NCBI RefSeq assembly: GCF_000184745.1
Contig: NC_014931.1
Span: forward strand, 2,666,001-2,730,000
Length of the DNA stretch: 64,000 bases
Origin: Variovorax paradoxus EPS
GTDB taxonomy: Bacteria; Pseudomonadota; Gammaproteobacteria; Burkholderiales; Burkholderiaceae_C
Direction: 5' to 3'
Part shown: piece by piece, positions 63,717 to 64,000 of the stretch
How the letters are laid out: each line of letters begins with the position of its first letter
Numbering within the stretch: the first letter of the stretch is position 1
The notes under the pieces: generated by a model
Told to the model about the DNA's origin: nothing
Seen by the model: only the letters and a program-made list of their open reading frames with translations
The model's database searches: none
Made by a program: the position numbers and the translations under genes

Positions 63717-64000
63717 CGGAAGTCGTTTTTCCATTGGCGCAGTGCGGCGAACACATCGGCTTCGGCCGCGTTGGCGGAAAGCTCGGCGTGCGCGCGCACC
63801 GCTCGAAGGACAGTGGCTTCGCGGCTGCGAAGAAAGGGGTTGATCAGGCGTTCGGTCGCCAACTGCGAGGGCAGCGTGGGCTGCCCCTGTGCGCGCAGGC
63901 TTTCGCAACGCGCGTTGTAGTGAGTCAGATCGGCGTTGCCCGGTTCCACCGCGCGAGCGAAACGCAGGTTAGCAAGTGTGTATTCGTGGGCACAGCACAC
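63713..64000 (-). CDS. gloB: hydroxyacylglutathione hydrolase (glyoxalase II), C-terminal part
   Basis: About 95 residues; the gene continues past the window end. [21 protein letters not shown] is the start of the C-terminal domain of glyoxalase II, whose H-E-Y segment contributes a metal-site histidine; then [17 protein letters not shown], the glutathione-binding segment (T/S-x-x-x-E-x-x-x-N-P-F-x-R). The enzyme hydrolyses S-lactoylglutathione. The overlap with mltD (gloB-mltD order) is common in betaproteobacteria. Confidence 0.93.
   Translation of the reverse strand: MCCAHEYTLANLRFARAVEPGNADLTHYNARCESLRAQGQPTLPSQLATERLINPFLRSREATVLRAVRAHAELSANAAEADVFAALRQWKNDFR

Overview
The window is GC-rich, densely packed chromosomal DNA of a betaproteobacterium, most like Comamonadaceae and in particular Variovorax. 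I infer this from the protein sequences, the tripartite tricarboxylate transporter pair, the REP-like repeats and the gene orders (ppk-sixA/ppx next to pstSCAB-phoU-phoB-phoR; dnaX-ybaB-recR with the 4.5S RNA gene beside it). No database search was possible, so the genus is an inference.

Layout. 1-5180: end of a short-chain dehydrogenase, an alpha/beta hydrolase, a MarR regulator divergent from tctBA, and a lone branched-chain-amino-acid-type binding protein. 5181-11093: nitrite assimilation (nirB, nirD, an FNT channel, a PP2C-kinase fusion) behind a sigma-54 promoter and a leader with two hexaloop hairpins of the ANTAR type. 11137-15254: a small hypothetical gene with a structured, C4-RNA-like leader, then a gene-poor stretch holding one AT-rich 827-aa gene with a restriction-nuclease-like domain and a P-loop NTPase (best candidate for an uncharacterised defence gene). 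15255-22879: an eight-gene minus-strand operon (GntR, flavoprotein, ferredoxin, ABC transporter, HEAT-repeat protein, DUF971 protein) of unknown substrate, interrupted by a duplicated REP element with 20-bp tandem arrays. 23122-27767: three tRNAs, a WG-repeat protein, a GST, a UBP-type zinc finger and a cyclic-nucleotide-domain thioredoxin-reductase-like protein.

27896-40011 is a phosphate block: an OlsB-like acyltransferase, ppk, sixA, ppx, pstSCAB, phoU, phoB and phoR. Matches to the Pho box precede ppk, ppx (minus strand) and pstS, so uptake, polyphosphate synthesis and polyphosphate breakdown look co-regulated by PhoB. 40037-46571: a MATE exporter, an ArnT-like membrane protein, L31 type B, a Gfo/Idh/MocA oxidoreductase, rho and trxA, with clear terminators. 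46729-53776: AddB- and AddA-type recombination nuclease/helicase genes and a HI0933-like flavoprotein, all overlapping. 53863-57347: ffs (minus), dnaX with an A9 slippery run that would give a gamma subunit, ybaB, recR and a MAPEG-family protein. 57474-60227: an SsuABC/TauABC-type ABC transporter with an internal terminator. 60257-64000: a KefB/C-type antiporter, a MltD-like lytic transglycosylase and the C-terminal part of glyoxalase II.

No CRISPR array, rRNA operon or intact insertion sequence was seen. Many long open frames opposite real genes are GC-codon shadows and were left out.
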